A DNA stretch of 64,000 nt, from contig NVWV01000011.1 in NCBI GenBank assembly GCA_002746305.1, positions 62,001 through 126,000 of the forward strand, written 5' to 3'. The notes beneath the pieces were generated by a model, which worked only from the letters and a program-made list of their open reading frames with translations, was not told the DNA's origin and made no database searches. Positions 53,436 through 62,269 of this stretch are shown piece by piece (within the stretch, counting starts at the first letter, position 1; each line of letters opens with the position of its first letter). The position numbers and the translations under genes are program-made. The DNA comes from Bacteroidota bacterium (lineage in GTDB: Bacteria > Bacteroidota > Bacteroidia > NS11-12g > UBA9320).

Positions 53436-54301
53436 TGTTTCAAATAGGTATCTATAAAAACGTTGGTAAATTCAAGGGACCCTTCGGAATTAAGATGTGT
53501 ATTATCTTTAAAAAATTGGATATCTGAAACAGAGTTGGATAAGTCAGAATAGTTAGGGAGAAGCGTGTTTAATATGCTTAAATCCGTTTTGTTATTATAA
53601 ACTGGAGACGTAAAAAAACTAACAGCAATATTCTTCTTCTTACATAGACTTAGGACTTCTTGCAAGTGTTTATTCTTCTTATTCTCAATTTGCCAGATAA
53701 TTGCTTCATTACTTGGGTCCATGATTCCATATTGTGGCGTGAACCCATAACTTTTGATAAAATGACCTTCCTTTCCAACTATCGATAATGCTGTATTACG
53801 TACACCTATTTTTGGACCAAATTTTTGAAATCGATAAAAAGGAATGTGATTGTAATTCCAATACTCTCGACCATAAGGCTTGAATTGATTGTAAATACTT
53901 TCCTCTACGATATACGGCATCCAGGCAACTCTTCCCAAATAATTGGGTTCTTCATCATTGTGTGAATAATCAATCTGAATGTAAATATGTTTGGCTTGAT
54001 GCTTTTTTAAAAACTCATTAACCATAAGCTTGATTTCCAATGGTCCACTTGAGATGCATGCAAGGTTGAGTCCTTTAAGACTTGTATTCTGTTCAATCAC
54101 CTTGGGTTGAATGAAGTGGATGCACCTTGATGAACCAAAGATGGCATAGTCATAAGAAGTCTCCGGCATGTTTTTGACCCATGCTATTTTGTCTCTTGGA
54201 GTTTCACCGTAATAGATCTTGGCATAGACCCAGTCTAGGATATACAGTAAGCATACAACACTAAGTAGTAACAGTCCGATATGTTTTATGAATGCCCTCA
54301 T
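53432..54301 (-). CDS. SGNH/AlgX-like esterase-transferase partner of the MBOAT protein
   Basis: 289 aa, type II membrane or exported (HIGLLLLSVVCLLYILDWVYA). The GDSL/SGNH-like motifs are the FGSSRCIHF block (candidate nucleophile serine) and DNTHLNSEGSLEF near the C-terminus (candidate catalytic Asp and His). Proteins of this type work with MBOAT proteins to move acyl groups onto exported polysaccharides (as AlgJ/AlgX, DltD or PatB do). It begins 3 bases after the MBOAT stop. Confidence 0.8.
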   Translation of the reverse strand: MRAFIKHIGLLLLSVVCLLYILDWVYAKIYYGETPRDKIAWVKNMPETSYDYAIFGSSRCIHFIQPKVIEQNTSLKGLNLACISSGPLEIKLMVNEFLKKHQAKHIYIQIDYSHNDEEPNYLGRVAWMPYIVEESIYNQFKPYGREYWNYNHIPFYRFQKFGPKIGVRNTALSIVGKEGHFIKSYGFTPQYGIMDPSNEAIIWQIENKKNKHLQEVLSLCKKKNIAVSFFTSPVYNNKTDLSILNTLLPNYSDLSNSVSDIQFFKDNTHLNSEGSLEFTNVFIDTYLKQ

Positions 54302-54304
54302 ATT

Positions 54305-55726
54305 CTAGAACTGGAAATAAATAAATTCTTTCATTTCAGAGAAACTACCTAAGAGTAAAATCATTGCTAGTACTCCGATTGTTTTTGCAAGTAAGTGTTT
54401 CCCGCTATGTAATGGGAATTCTTTTTGTCTACTGAGCCATTCAATAACTACGAAAATGAGAATAATTGGAAGTGCTTCAAAAGCATATCTCTCTATTCCT
54501 AGTTTATCTATATGGAAATTAAGCTTACCAATTCCACCAAGATACAGATAAGCATCTTTAAGTGTTTCTGATCTAAAAAAAATCCACCCCAATGTAATTA
54601 AGGTAAAGGTGAATAAGGTTTTAATGAAGTTTGAACCTGTCGAACTTTTTAAACCAGATTTGGGGCTTGATTTTTTTTGCTTAAGGGCTATTGGAATAAG
54701 GAATATCCCGTTTAGAAATCCCCAAACAAGAAAGGTCCAATTGGCTCCGTGCCAAAAACCGCTTACAACAAATACAATGAGAATGTTGAAGATTAGTTTT
54801 TCGTTTTTTACTTGACTACCTCCCAATGGAATAAAAACATAATCTCTGAACCAAGTAGATAGAGAGATGTGCCATCGCCGCCAGAATTCTGCAACATTTT
54901 TAGAAAAATAGGGATACTTAAAGTTAACCTGCAATCGGAATCCAAATAGTCGAGCGGTACCAATTGCAATGTCCGAATACCCTGAAAAATCCGCATAGAT
55001 TTGGAAGGCAAAGTATACCCCTCCAAGAATCAAGGTAAGACTAGAATATTGGGTATAATTATTAAAAATATCATTTGCATATTGGGCACAGTTGTCTGCA
55101 ATAACGAGCTTCTTAAAAAGCCCCCAAATGATTTGGTTTATACCGGTAATACCTTCTTTTCGGTTAAATTTTCTTCTACTAAGAAACTGAGGCAATAAAT
55201 TCTTTGCACGTTCTATAGGACCAGCTACAAGTTGAGGGAAGAAACTTACAAATGCAGCAAAAGCAATAAAGTCATTCGTTGCTTTTAGCTTATTTCTATA
55301 AATATCTATGGTATAACTGAGTGTTTGAAAAGTGTAGAAACTAATTCCTATGGGAAGTATTATTGTCAAAAACGGTCCTTCTATTGGCGTTCCGAAAAAT
55401 GAGAATGCATCAACAAAACTTTGAATGAAAAAGTTGTGATACTTAAAGAAGCCGAGCAGACCTATATTAACAAATACGCTTAGCCCAAGAAGTAATTTTC
55501 GCCTGCCTTTGTTCGTATTGTGATTTAAAGCTCTTCCAATACAGAAGTCAATCACGGTACTTGCAATGAGTAGCCCAAGAAATTTCCAATCCCAAAATCC
55601 ATAAAAGAAGTAACTCGCAGCAACAATGAAGGTGTTTTGTATTTTCAACCTTCCTCTTGAAGCTAACCAGTAGAAGCAGAATACAATGGGCAGAAATAAG
55701 GCGAAATCCAAGGAATTAAACAACAT
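54305..55726 (-). CDS. MBOAT-family O-acyltransferase
   Basis: 473 aa, about 11 membrane segments. Conserved landmarks are the opening FLPIVFCFYWL, LPIGISFYTFQTLSYTIDIYR, QLVAGPIERAKNLLPQ, EFWRRWHISLSTWFRDYVFIPLGGS and the catalytic-histidine segment GFWHGANWTFLVWG. AlgI-like members carry acetyl groups across the inner membrane to a periplasmic transferase. It heads the MBOAT-SGNH-PAP2 operon. The polysaccharide target is unknown, since no capsule or exopolysaccharide synthesis genes lie adjacent. Confidence 0.94.
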   Translation of the reverse strand: MLFNSLDFALFLPIVFCFYWLASRGRLKIQNTFIVAASYFFYGFWDWKFLGLLIASTVIDFCIGRALNHNTNKGRRKLLLGLSVFVNIGLLGFFKYHNFFIQSFVDAFSFFGTPIEGPFLTIILPIGISFYTFQTLSYTIDIYRNKLKATNDFIAFAAFVSFFPQLVAGPIERAKNLLPQFLSRRKFNRKEGITGINQIIWGLFKKLVIADNCAQYANDIFNNYTQYSSLTLILGGVYFAFQIYADFSGYSDIAIGTARLFGFRLQVNFKYPYFSKNVAEFWRRWHISLSTWFRDYVFIPLGGSQVKNEKLIFNILIVFVVSGFWHGANWTFLVWGFLNGIFLIPIALKQKKSSPKSGLKSSTGSNFIKTLFTFTLITLGWIFFRSETLKDAYLYLGGIGKLNFHIDKLGIERYAFEALPIILIFVVIEWLSRQKEFPLHSGKHLLAKTIGVLAMILLLGSFSEMKEFIYFQF

Positions 55727-55770
55727 GCTGGTCTTTGGATATAAGGCTATTATGTATCACTTGAATTTCT

Positions 55771-55796
55771 AAGTAGTAGCAAATTTGCTACTACTT
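55771..55796. repeat. 26-bp perfect palindrome
   Basis: AAGTAGTAGCAAA (55771-55783) is followed directly by its complement TTTGCTACTACTT (55784-55796), with no spacer. It lies in the 153-bp gap between the efflux adaptor stop (55880) and the MBOAT start (55726), both leftward. No T-run follows on either strand, so an operator is as likely as a weak terminator. Confidence 0.8.
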
Positions 55797-55879
55797 TCAA
55801 ATGTACTTTTTAAATTATAGTATACAATCGATGTTACTCAACACAAGAATTCATCGTTCGCTTAAGATGGAGATATTGG

Positions 55880-57178
55880 CTATTCGTCTTCAAGCTTGTT
55901 CAAAGTCTTCTTCTTTGTGACTTTTACCTTTTTATCCGTATCTAATTTTTTGGAGACAGCATCATACGGGCCAACTATAACTTCGGTAATATCTTCTAAG
56001 CCTGTTTTGATTTCAATATATCTACTGTCTTGAATGCCAGTAGTTACAATGTGTTTAACAGCTTTCCCATCTTGTACAGTGAATACCACTTCATCTAGTT
56101 CGTCTTCATTATTTGATTCTGAACTATCAAACGCTTGGATTCGAGTGCCAACTGCCTCGATAGGAAGACACGGAATGTCTTTCTTGACTAGAGTTTGGAT
56201 TTCGACATTCGCACTCATTCCTGGTAAGAAGGGTGCATCAGTAATAGCGAGTAAATCAGCATAGCTACTTTTTAGTAACCGTATTTTTACTTCAAAGTTG
56301 GTTACTTGATCACTGCTTACCTGAACACCATTTGCATTATTTGCAGATGTTGATATTTTAGTGACTACAGCCTTAAACTTTCTGTCATTGTATGCATCCA
56401 CTTCTACGATTGCTGTATCACCTCTTTTTACCTGTAGTATATCATTTTCATTTACATCAACTTTAACTTCCATATTGTTAAAGTTAGAGATTACCATGAT
56501 TTCTGTACCCGCCATTTGAGCAGTTCCTACTACACGTTCACCCTTTTCATTGTTAAGAGCACTCACAACGCCATCTGAAGGAGCGTAAATACTTGTTCTA
56601 CCTAAATTTTTATTTGCCTCACTAAGTGAGGCTCTGGAATTGTCTATGCCATATCGAGCTGCTGAAACTCTTTCTTGAGACGCCTTTACTTCACTACGTG
56701 ATATTTGATATGCACTATTTGAAGCATCAAATTCTGCTTGGCTCAATACCTTGTCCTTGTATAATTGTTCCGATCGTTTGAAAATTGCCTGTTGCTCAGT
56801 AAATCTAGCTTCAGCCTGTGTCAATTGGGCTTGACTTGTTTTGAAATTGCTTTGAGAACTGCTAACACCAGCTCTGGCTCTATCTCTTGCTGTAATGTAT
56901 AAGTCAGGGTTTATCTTAAGAAGAAGCTGACCTTCTTTCACAGTGTCTCCTTCTTGTATATATAGTTCCGTAATTTCTCCTGATACATCAGCACTTATTT
57001 TCACCTCTGCTTCTGGCCGAATTTTGCCATTGGCACTCACCGTACTTATGATGGTTCGATTTTCAATCTTACCTAGGTTTACCTCCAATAGGCCTCGGTC
57101 TCTTTTAGATCCAGCATATAGCAATGCAGAAATTACTAAAAGAAGGATTACAGTAATTATGATATTCTTTTTGGTCAT
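55880..57178 (-). CDS. HlyD/MacA-like periplasmic efflux adaptor
   Basis: 432 aa. N-terminal membrane anchor (IIITVILLLVISALLYAG), a lipoyl half (VKISADVSGEITELYIQEGDTVKEGQLLLKINP), a helical hairpin of about 100 residues (ARAGVSSSQSNFKTSQAQLTQAEARFTEQQ...), the second lipoyl half (TSIYAPSDGVVSALNNEKGERV) and beta-barrel domains. Adaptors like this join an ABC (MacB) or RND pump to a TolC channel. The TolC gene is directly upstream (1-base overlap), but no pump gene is present on either side. Confidence 0.9.
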   Translation of the reverse strand: MTKKNIIITVILLLVISALLYAGSKRDRGLLEVNLGKIENRTIISTVSANGKIRPEAEVKISADVSGEITELYIQEGDTVKEGQLLLKINPDLYITARDRARAGVSSSQSNFKTSQAQLTQAEARFTEQQAIFKRSEQLYKDKVLSQAEFDASNSAYQISRSEVKASQERVSAARYGIDNSRASLSEANKNLGRTSIYAPSDGVVSALNNEKGERVVGTAQMAGTEIMVISNFNNMEVKVDVNENDILQVKRGDTAIVEVDAYNDRKFKAVVTKISTSANNANGVQVSSDQVTNFEVKIRLLKSSYADLLAITDAPFLPGMSANVEIQTLVKKDIPCLPIEAVGTRIQAFDSSESNNEDELDEVVFTVQDGKAVKHIVTTGIQDSRYIEIKTGLEDITEVIVGPYDAVSKKLDTDKKVKVTKKKTLNKLEDE

Positions 57179-58593
57179 TATAGTTTTAGTTGGTTTCCTT
57201 TATAAAAATCGATAATCAGCATACGAAATACGTATTCGTATTTAGAATTTACAAGTTGTATTTGAGCCTGACTCCATTGGTTTTTAGCAGTTGAAAGATC
57301 AAGACTGTTTAACATTCCTGCATCAAATCTTTTTTGACTGAAGTCATAATTTAATTTTTGTGCATCGAGGCTTGTCAAAGCAGCATTATATCTACTCCTT
57401 GCAGCTTTTTGATTGGTGTAGGCAGAAGTTATATCGTTCCGAAGTTGGTTCTTTGTATTGTCGAGTCCAAGTTCAGAAATTTGTGTATTTAGTTTTGCAT
57501 TTTCTAAGGATGTTTTGGTTCGATATCCATTGAAAATTGGGATAGAAAGGGATACTCCAACTTGTTGTCCTAAATTGTCACTTAGTTGATTCTTAAAAGC
57601 TTTATCGCTAATATCAACTATTGGTTCAAGTGAAATTACGGGTTCAAGAGTGGTTTGCGTTGCCCCAATAAGAATCTGTCTATAGTTTCCAGTAAAAACC
57701 GCCTCTTTGCCACTTTGAGAATAGACGGTACTAACACTGCCATAAGCTCTTAGACTTGGTTGAAGACCACTGCTTGCTATTTTTTCGCCTAGCTTACTTC
57801 GTACTATTTGCATTTTAGCTTGCTGAATTTCCGGCAAATTTCCAAGGGCGATTTCATACAATTGGGATACAGTTTCTGTTGGGCCTTCCGGAAGGGTTGT
57901 AACATCGATTATCTCAATTTTGAATGCTTGGTCCAATGGTAACTGCATTAGATTTGTCAATGAGTTGTATGCTATTTGAATACTGTTTTGAGCATTGATT
58001 ATTGCAACCTTATCATTGGCAATCTGAGCCTTTAGATTTAAAGTTGTACTCTGATTTGTTGAACCTGCTTGAACTAATTTTTGAGCCCTTTTTAATTGAT
58101 CTTCTGAAAGTAAAAGTTGCTGATCAGCTACTTTTAGATTTTCTTCAGCTTGCATTATCTGTAGGTAGGTTGTGGCTACGGACATGGCGATTTGATTTCG
58201 GATTACCTCAGTACCTTTTTCATTTGCATCTGATGCTACTTTGGTTTGTTTGATAGTGTTATTTACCTGACTACCTCCATACAATAAGACTCCGCTACTT
58301 AGTGAAAAGCTGTTGCTCTGTATTGTTGATGTGTTAAATGTATTGGTAGAAGGGTCAATAAATCGACCAATGTTATAGTTGTGATTACCACTTCCATTCA
58401 AGCTTGGTATTCTGCTTAATTTGGACTGTCTAAGGTTGTTGGATAAAATCGCACCTTGCAGCTGATTTTGTTGAATTGAAGTGTTGTGTTCGAGGGCGAA
58501 ATCTACACATTTTTGCAGATTCCATTTTTCTACTTCTTGGGCATTTACTCTTAGTGTAGTAAATAAGATAAGGGCGAAAATCGCTTTATACAT
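57178..58593 (-). CDS. TolC-family outer-membrane efflux protein
   Basis: 471 aa from the ATG at 58593, selected because it opens a normal signal peptide (MYKAIFALILFTTLRVNA); the upstream extension of 42 residues is polar. The paired OEP repeats are evident: WNLQKCVDFALEHNTSIQQNQLQ, and in the second half VSLSIPIFNGYRTKTSLENAKL. Long coiled helices (QLLLSEDQLKRAQKLVQAGSTNQSTTLNLKAQ) form the channel. Stop and adaptor start share one base (TAATG). Confidence 0.92.
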   Translation of the reverse strand: MYKAIFALILFTTLRVNAQEVEKWNLQKCVDFALEHNTSIQQNQLQGAILSNNLRQSKLSRIPSLNGSGNHNYNIGRFIDPSTNTFNTSTIQSNSFSLSSGVLLYGGSQVNNTIKQTKVASDANEKGTEVIRNQIAMSVATTYLQIMQAEENLKVADQQLLLSEDQLKRAQKLVQAGSTNQSTTLNLKAQIANDKVAIINAQNSIQIAYNSLTNLMQLPLDQAFKIEIIDVTTLPEGPTETVSQLYEIALGNLPEIQQAKMQIVRSKLGEKIASSGLQPSLRAYGSVSTVYSQSGKEAVFTGNYRQILIGATQTTLEPVISLEPIVDISDKAFKNQLSDNLGQQVGVSLSIPIFNGYRTKTSLENAKLNTQISELGLDNTKNQLRNDITSAYTNQKAARSRYNAALTSLDAQKLNYDFSQKRFDAGMLNSLDLSTAKNQWSQAQIQLVNSKYEYVFRMLIIDFYKGNQLKL

Positions 58594-58753
58594 ACTGGTG
58601 AATTTTACGAATTGGTCAAATGTAGTCTGGTTATCGTGTTTCATTTTTTGCTCTCGATTAATGTTTGGTATTCCTCGTTTTAATAAGATAGTTGTGTCCA
58701 TTCCATTGTTGTCAATCAAATAACAACAGGGTTTTTTATCCTCTACTAAAATG

Positions 58754-58761
58754 TAGCTTTG
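58754..58761 (+). promoter_or_regulatory. Bacteroidota -7 promoter element TAGCTTTG for the deacetylase gene
   Basis: Exact TAnnTTTG, immediately before the proposed TTG start at 58764. Transcription would begin on or next to the start codon, or the true start is elsewhere. Confidence 0.4.
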
Positions 58762-58763
58762 CG

Positions 58764-59381
58764 TTGTTGAATTTTTGGTATTTCATAGGTAAAACATTGC
58801 TTCCAAGTCTTGTTTGGAGGCAGCAGTCTGATGAAAAGGTTGTATATCTCACCTTTGATGATGGTCCCCATCCAGAAATTACTCCTTGGGTAATGGAAGA
58901 GTTGGATAAAGTAGGTGCCAAGGGAACTTTCTTTATGGTGGGAGATAATATTAGAAAGCATCCTTATCTTGTAAACAAGGTAAGTGACAGAAATCATTCC
59001 ATAGGAAATCACACAATGCACCATGTCAAAGGATGGCGGATGTCGTCTCAAGAATACTTAAAGGATGTTCAAGACTTTAGGGACTTGGGTAGCTACGATG
59101 CTCAATTTGGACTGTTTAGACCTCCTTATGGGCAGATAAATCTTAAATCAATACAAGCACTGAACTCAGATTATAAAATAGTTATGTGGGATGTTCTGAC
59201 TAAAGATTATTTAAAGACATTAAATGTTTCAAAGGCACAAAGAAGAATTCAACGGAATACATCGTCAGGAAGTATTATCGTGTTTCATGATAGCGAAAAA
59301 GCAAAGAAAAATTTAAAAGAACTACTACCAGAATATTTGCAGTTTTTGAAACGGGAAGGATATAAAATGAAGGCCCTATGA
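58764..59381 (+). CDS. Polysaccharide deacetylase (NodB-type)
   Basis: 205 aa from a TTG at 58764 (MLNFWYFIGKTLLPSLVWR is the usual beginning of the family); the next in-frame ATG is too far in, and an upstream TTG at 58692 only adds polar residues. The NodB motifs are TFDDGPHP, SIGNHTMHH (metal histidines), FRPPYGQ and the late IIVFHDSEKA. Such enzymes deacetylate chitooligosaccharides, peptidoglycan or other glycans. It overlaps the glycosyltransferase by 4 bases and probably acts on the same polymer or lipid-linked sugar. Confidence 0.87.
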   Translation: MLNFWYFIGKTLLPSLVWRQQSDEKVVYLTFDDGPHPEITPWVMEELDKVGAKGTFFMVGDNIRKHPYLVNKVSDRNHSIGNHTMHHVKGWRMSSQEYLKDVQDFRDLGSYDAQFGLFRPPYGQINLKSIQALNSDYKIVMWDVLTKDYLKTLNVSKAQRRIQRNTSSGSIIVFHDSEKAKKNLKELLPEYLQFLKREGYKMKAL

Positions 59382-60514
59382 TAGTAATAATTGCAGTTAT
59401 CGTTGGTGTTTTTTTTGCAATTCAGATATTCTCATTATGGTCTATCTTGAAACATAAGTCTAATAAGATAAAGAAGAGAGATACTTTTCCAAAGGTCTCA
59501 TTATTACTAGCAGCAAGAAATGAAGAAGATTTAATCTTAAGAAGTCTGGAATCAATAAATGCTTTAAATTACCCTAAAGATAAACTGGAGATTTTGATAG
59601 GCAATGATGCAAGTACAGATGGCACATATCAACTAGTTCAAGATTTTATAGTTGACAAGCCTCATTTTAAACTTTTTCAAATTGATAAAACTGTAGGGAA
59701 GGGTAGAGGCAAGGCTAATGTACTGGGGCAACTTGCTCATCATGCTAACGGAGAGTTCTATTTTGTAACCGATGTTGATGTCAAACTTCCAGAAAATTGG
59801 ATTATAGCTTTACTTCAAGAATTTACAGAAGGAGTTGGATTGGTTTCCGGAACCACGAAATGCGAACGTGCAGGTCTGTTTGCGACCTTGCAAGGGATAG
59901 ATTGGTTGCACTTTATGGGATATATTAAGGCCTTTGCAAATGCAGGAATAGGTTGTACAAGTGTAGGAAATAATATGGCAGTTCGTGCCAAAGCCTATTG
60001 GGAAACCGGTGGATATGAAAAAATTGATTTCTCTATAACTGAGGACTATAAGCTATTCAAGGAGGTTACCCAAAGAGGTTGGGAATGGAGAACGATTATA
60101 AGTGAAGATTCACTAGGTCTAGCTTGGTACATCCCAGATATTTCTGAAATGTTACATCAGAGAAAGAGGTGGTTAATCGGAGCAAAGGAACTTCCATTCA
60201 ACTGGAAATCGATGATCATACTATATGGTTTATTTGTTCCCTGTCTTATTCTACTTCTTTGGATTAATCCAGAGCTTGCAATGAGTATGTGGTTTATTAA
60301 GTTCATTCTTCAGTCGTTATTCATTTATATGCTTTGTATTACAGTAGAGCGAAAACCGTTTAGCTTTTTACATCTCTGTTTTTATGAGTTTTATGTACTT
60401 CTAAATACAGCTGCAACAGCAATTTTTTATTGGCTTCCTATCAAATCTGTCTGGAAGGGTAGAGAGTACAATAAAGAGTATCTTCAAGATTCAAAAACTA
60501 ATTCAAAAAGTTAA
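59378..60514 (+). CDS. Membrane glycosyltransferase family 2
   Basis: 378 aa. An N-terminal membrane segment, then the GT-A core: VSLLLAARNEEDLILRSLESI, DASTDGT, FVTDVDVKLPENW (DxD-like), ITEDYKLFKEV and MLHQRKRWLIGA (Q/RxxRW). Three C-terminal membrane segments follow (SMIILYGLFVPCLILLLW, FIKFILQSLFIYML, FYVLLNTAATAIFYW). The domain plan resembles processive glucosyl or cellulose-synthase-like enzymes. Sugar donor unknown. It sits between a deacetylase and an Lgt-like gene (22-base gap). Confidence 0.9.
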   Translation: MIVIIAVIVGVFFAIQIFSLWSILKHKSNKIKKRDTFPKVSLLLAARNEEDLILRSLESINALNYPKDKLEILIGNDASTDGTYQLVQDFIVDKPHFKLFQIDKTVGKGRGKANVLGQLAHHANGEFYFVTDVDVKLPENWIIALLQEFTEGVGLVSGTTKCERAGLFATLQGIDWLHFMGYIKAFANAGIGCTSVGNNMAVRAKAYWETGGYEKIDFSITEDYKLFKEVTQRGWEWRTIISEDSLGLAWYIPDISEMLHQRKRWLIGAKELPFNWKSMIILYGLFVPCLILLLWINPELAMSMWFIKFILQSLFIYMLCITVERKPFSFLHLCFYEFYVLLNTAATAIFYWLPIKSVWKGREYNKEYLQDSKTNSKS

Positions 60515-60536
60515 CCATTAACTAACCAGTAGAACA

Positions 60537-61343
60537 ATGTTTCCAAAACTAGTAACCATACCAATTCCAGAATTTTTACAAGGTTTTTTGCCGGCTCATA
60601 TTAGCCTTCATAGTTATGGACTCATGATAGCATTAGGTGTTCTTATTTCCTTTTATATAGCCCTAAAAAAAACCAAACAATATGGAATGACCAGTGATAC
60701 GCTGAGTAGTTTATTTATCTGGGTAATCGTGGCCTCTTTTGTAGGAGGCAAACTGTTTTTTTATTTAGAGGATATTGGTAAGTACCTTGAAGACCCAAGT
60801 CTTATACGAAAAGCTCTTGGTGGAGGATTTGTGTTTTATGGTTCTCTCATTTTTGCAGTACCCACTATTGTATTTTGGTTACGAAGACAAAAGATACCCG
60901 TACGTCCATTCTTAGATATTGTGGCAATTTTTGGACCAATTGTCCATTCATTTGGTAGGGTAGGGTGTTTTCTTGCAGGTTGCTGCCATGGTAAGATATG
61001 TAACAGTTGGATAGGAGTGACTTTTAGTGATCCCAATAGTTTAGCAACCATTAAGAATCAACCGTTATATCCTACGCAGTTATTTGATATAGCTGTAAAT
61101 ATCATAATTCTAGTTACAGTTTTATTCCTTCAGAATAAGAAAAAATTTGATGGCCAACTATTCCTCATCTACTTAATGATGTATGGAGTAGGAAGAAGTA
61201 TTGTCGAAATGTATCGAGGAGATGATGCTCGAGGGTTTTTATTTGGAGGAGCAGTATCTCATTCTCAGTTTATCGCCATTTGTATAATTCTAATTAGCCT
61301 TGTGGTCTGGAGAAAATGGAGCAAAGACAAAGTGTTAAATTAG
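60537..61343 (+). CDS. Prolipoprotein diacylglyceryl transferase-like membrane protein (copy 2)
   Basis: 268 aa with about seven membrane segments, of ordinary Lgt length. The signature is HSFGRVGCFLAGCCHGK, with FVFYGSLIFAVPTI and, at the end, RSIVEMYRGDDARGF. It differs from copy 1 at 21148-22269 in size and in the signature (CFLAGCCHG against CHMSGDGDWG), so the two are not recent duplicates. One may be the housekeeping enzyme and the other act on a special substrate. The last 9 bases overlap the convergent lipid-kinase gene. Confidence 0.85.
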   Translation: MFPKLVTIPIPEFLQGFLPAHISLHSYGLMIALGVLISFYIALKKTKQYGMTSDTLSSLFIWVIVASFVGGKLFFYLEDIGKYLEDPSLIRKALGGGFVFYGSLIFAVPTIVFWLRRQKIPVRPFLDIVAIFGPIVHSFGRVGCFLAGCCHGKICNSWIGVTFSDPNSLATIKNQPLYPTQLFDIAVNIIILVTVLFLQNKKKFDGQLFLIYLMMYGVGRSIVEMYRGDDARGFLFGGAVSHSQFIAICIILISLVVWRKWSKDKVLN

Positions 61344-62204
61344 TACGTCAAGTTTACTCTCAAAGGTAATATGGTAAGAAGATTCAGAAATGGGTTCTCC
61401 ATCTAAATGGGCATCTAGGTTTTCTTCACTGGTTATGATAATCCTACTCTCTTGAGTATACTTTATTGGCTTTTTATTCAAATGTTTGCCAAGTTGCACA
61501 AGTGGTAAATACAAGAATCTCAAAGGCACGACAACTTTTTTTATTCGAATTACTTCTAATATCCCATCAGAAATATTGGCTAAAGGAGCTACTTTGAAAT
61601 CTCCCCCATATACTCGACCATTTGCTATGGAAATCATGAAGGTAGGATATGAAATCCCATTGACCTTAAAGTTAGGAGAGGAATAAAAGAAAATGTGGCG
61701 TATGATTTCTATCCAATATTTAAGTTTACTGGGTAGAAAGGATTTTTTGTTGGCTGTTTTATTGGCAATAGCACCATCAAAACCAGCACCAAAACCATTG
61801 GCAAAAAGACGGTCGTTACACCTCCACAAGTCCATTGCTCTAATCTCAGGATTTGGAGCAACTGCTAAGGAAAATATTTCTTCTATGTTCTTATTGTAGT
61901 GAAGCATTTTTACCAAATCATTTCCTGATCCCGCAGGAATGATAAGTACAGGTAAGTCAAAGTGAGGTAAAGCATTTATTGCAAGGTTAATAGTGCCATC
62001 TCCACCTACTATACTGATTAAGTCATACTGGTTATTGCTTATTAGTTTCTTGATTTGTTTAGTATCCTCATTTGCAGTTGTTTCATAAACGTCAAAATTT
62101 ATATTTTCTTTCTGTAAAAAGGTAGTAAAGGCTTTTTGAACAAGGTGGGACTTTCCCCCACGAGCAGCAGGGTTGTAGATGATAAGAATGTTTTTAGCAG
62201 CCAA
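61335..62204 (-). CDS. Diacylglycerol/sphingosine kinase-like protein (YegS/LCB5 type)
   Basis: 289 aa. The nucleotide-binding motifs are IIYNPAARGGKS and SIVGGDGTINLAINAL, then VLIIPAGSGNDLVKM and the final LDAHLDGEPI. The family phosphorylates diacylglycerol, phosphatidylglycerol or sphingoid bases; some Bacteroidota make sphingolipids, so a sphingoid base is possible. It is a single leftward gene divergent from kynurenine monooxygenase. Confidence 0.92.
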   Translation of the reverse strand: MAAKNILIIYNPAARGGKSHLVQKAFTTFLQKENINFDVYETTANEDTKQIKKLISNNQYDLISIVGGDGTINLAINALPHFDLPVLIIPAGSGNDLVKMLHYNKNIEEIFSLAVAPNPEIRAMDLWRCNDRLFANGFGAGFDGAIANKTANKKSFLPSKLKYWIEIIRHIFFYSSPNFKVNGISYPTFMISIANGRVYGGDFKVAPLANISDGILEVIRIKKVVVPLRFLYLPLVQLGKHLNKKPIKYTQESRIIITSEENLDAHLDGEPISESSYHITFESKLDVLI

Positions 62205-62252
62205 ATGGATAATTTAGATTGAAACAAATATCGTATAAAAAAGCACGTTGTG

Positions 62253-62260
62253 TAACTTTG
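62253..62260 (+). promoter_or_regulatory. Bacteroidota -7 promoter element TAACTTTG for kmo
   Basis: Exact TAnnTTTG, 9 bases before the ATG at 62270. This placement also shows that the upstream in-frame TTG at 62219 cannot be the start. Confidence 0.55.
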
Positions 62261-62269
62261 GCACATCGT

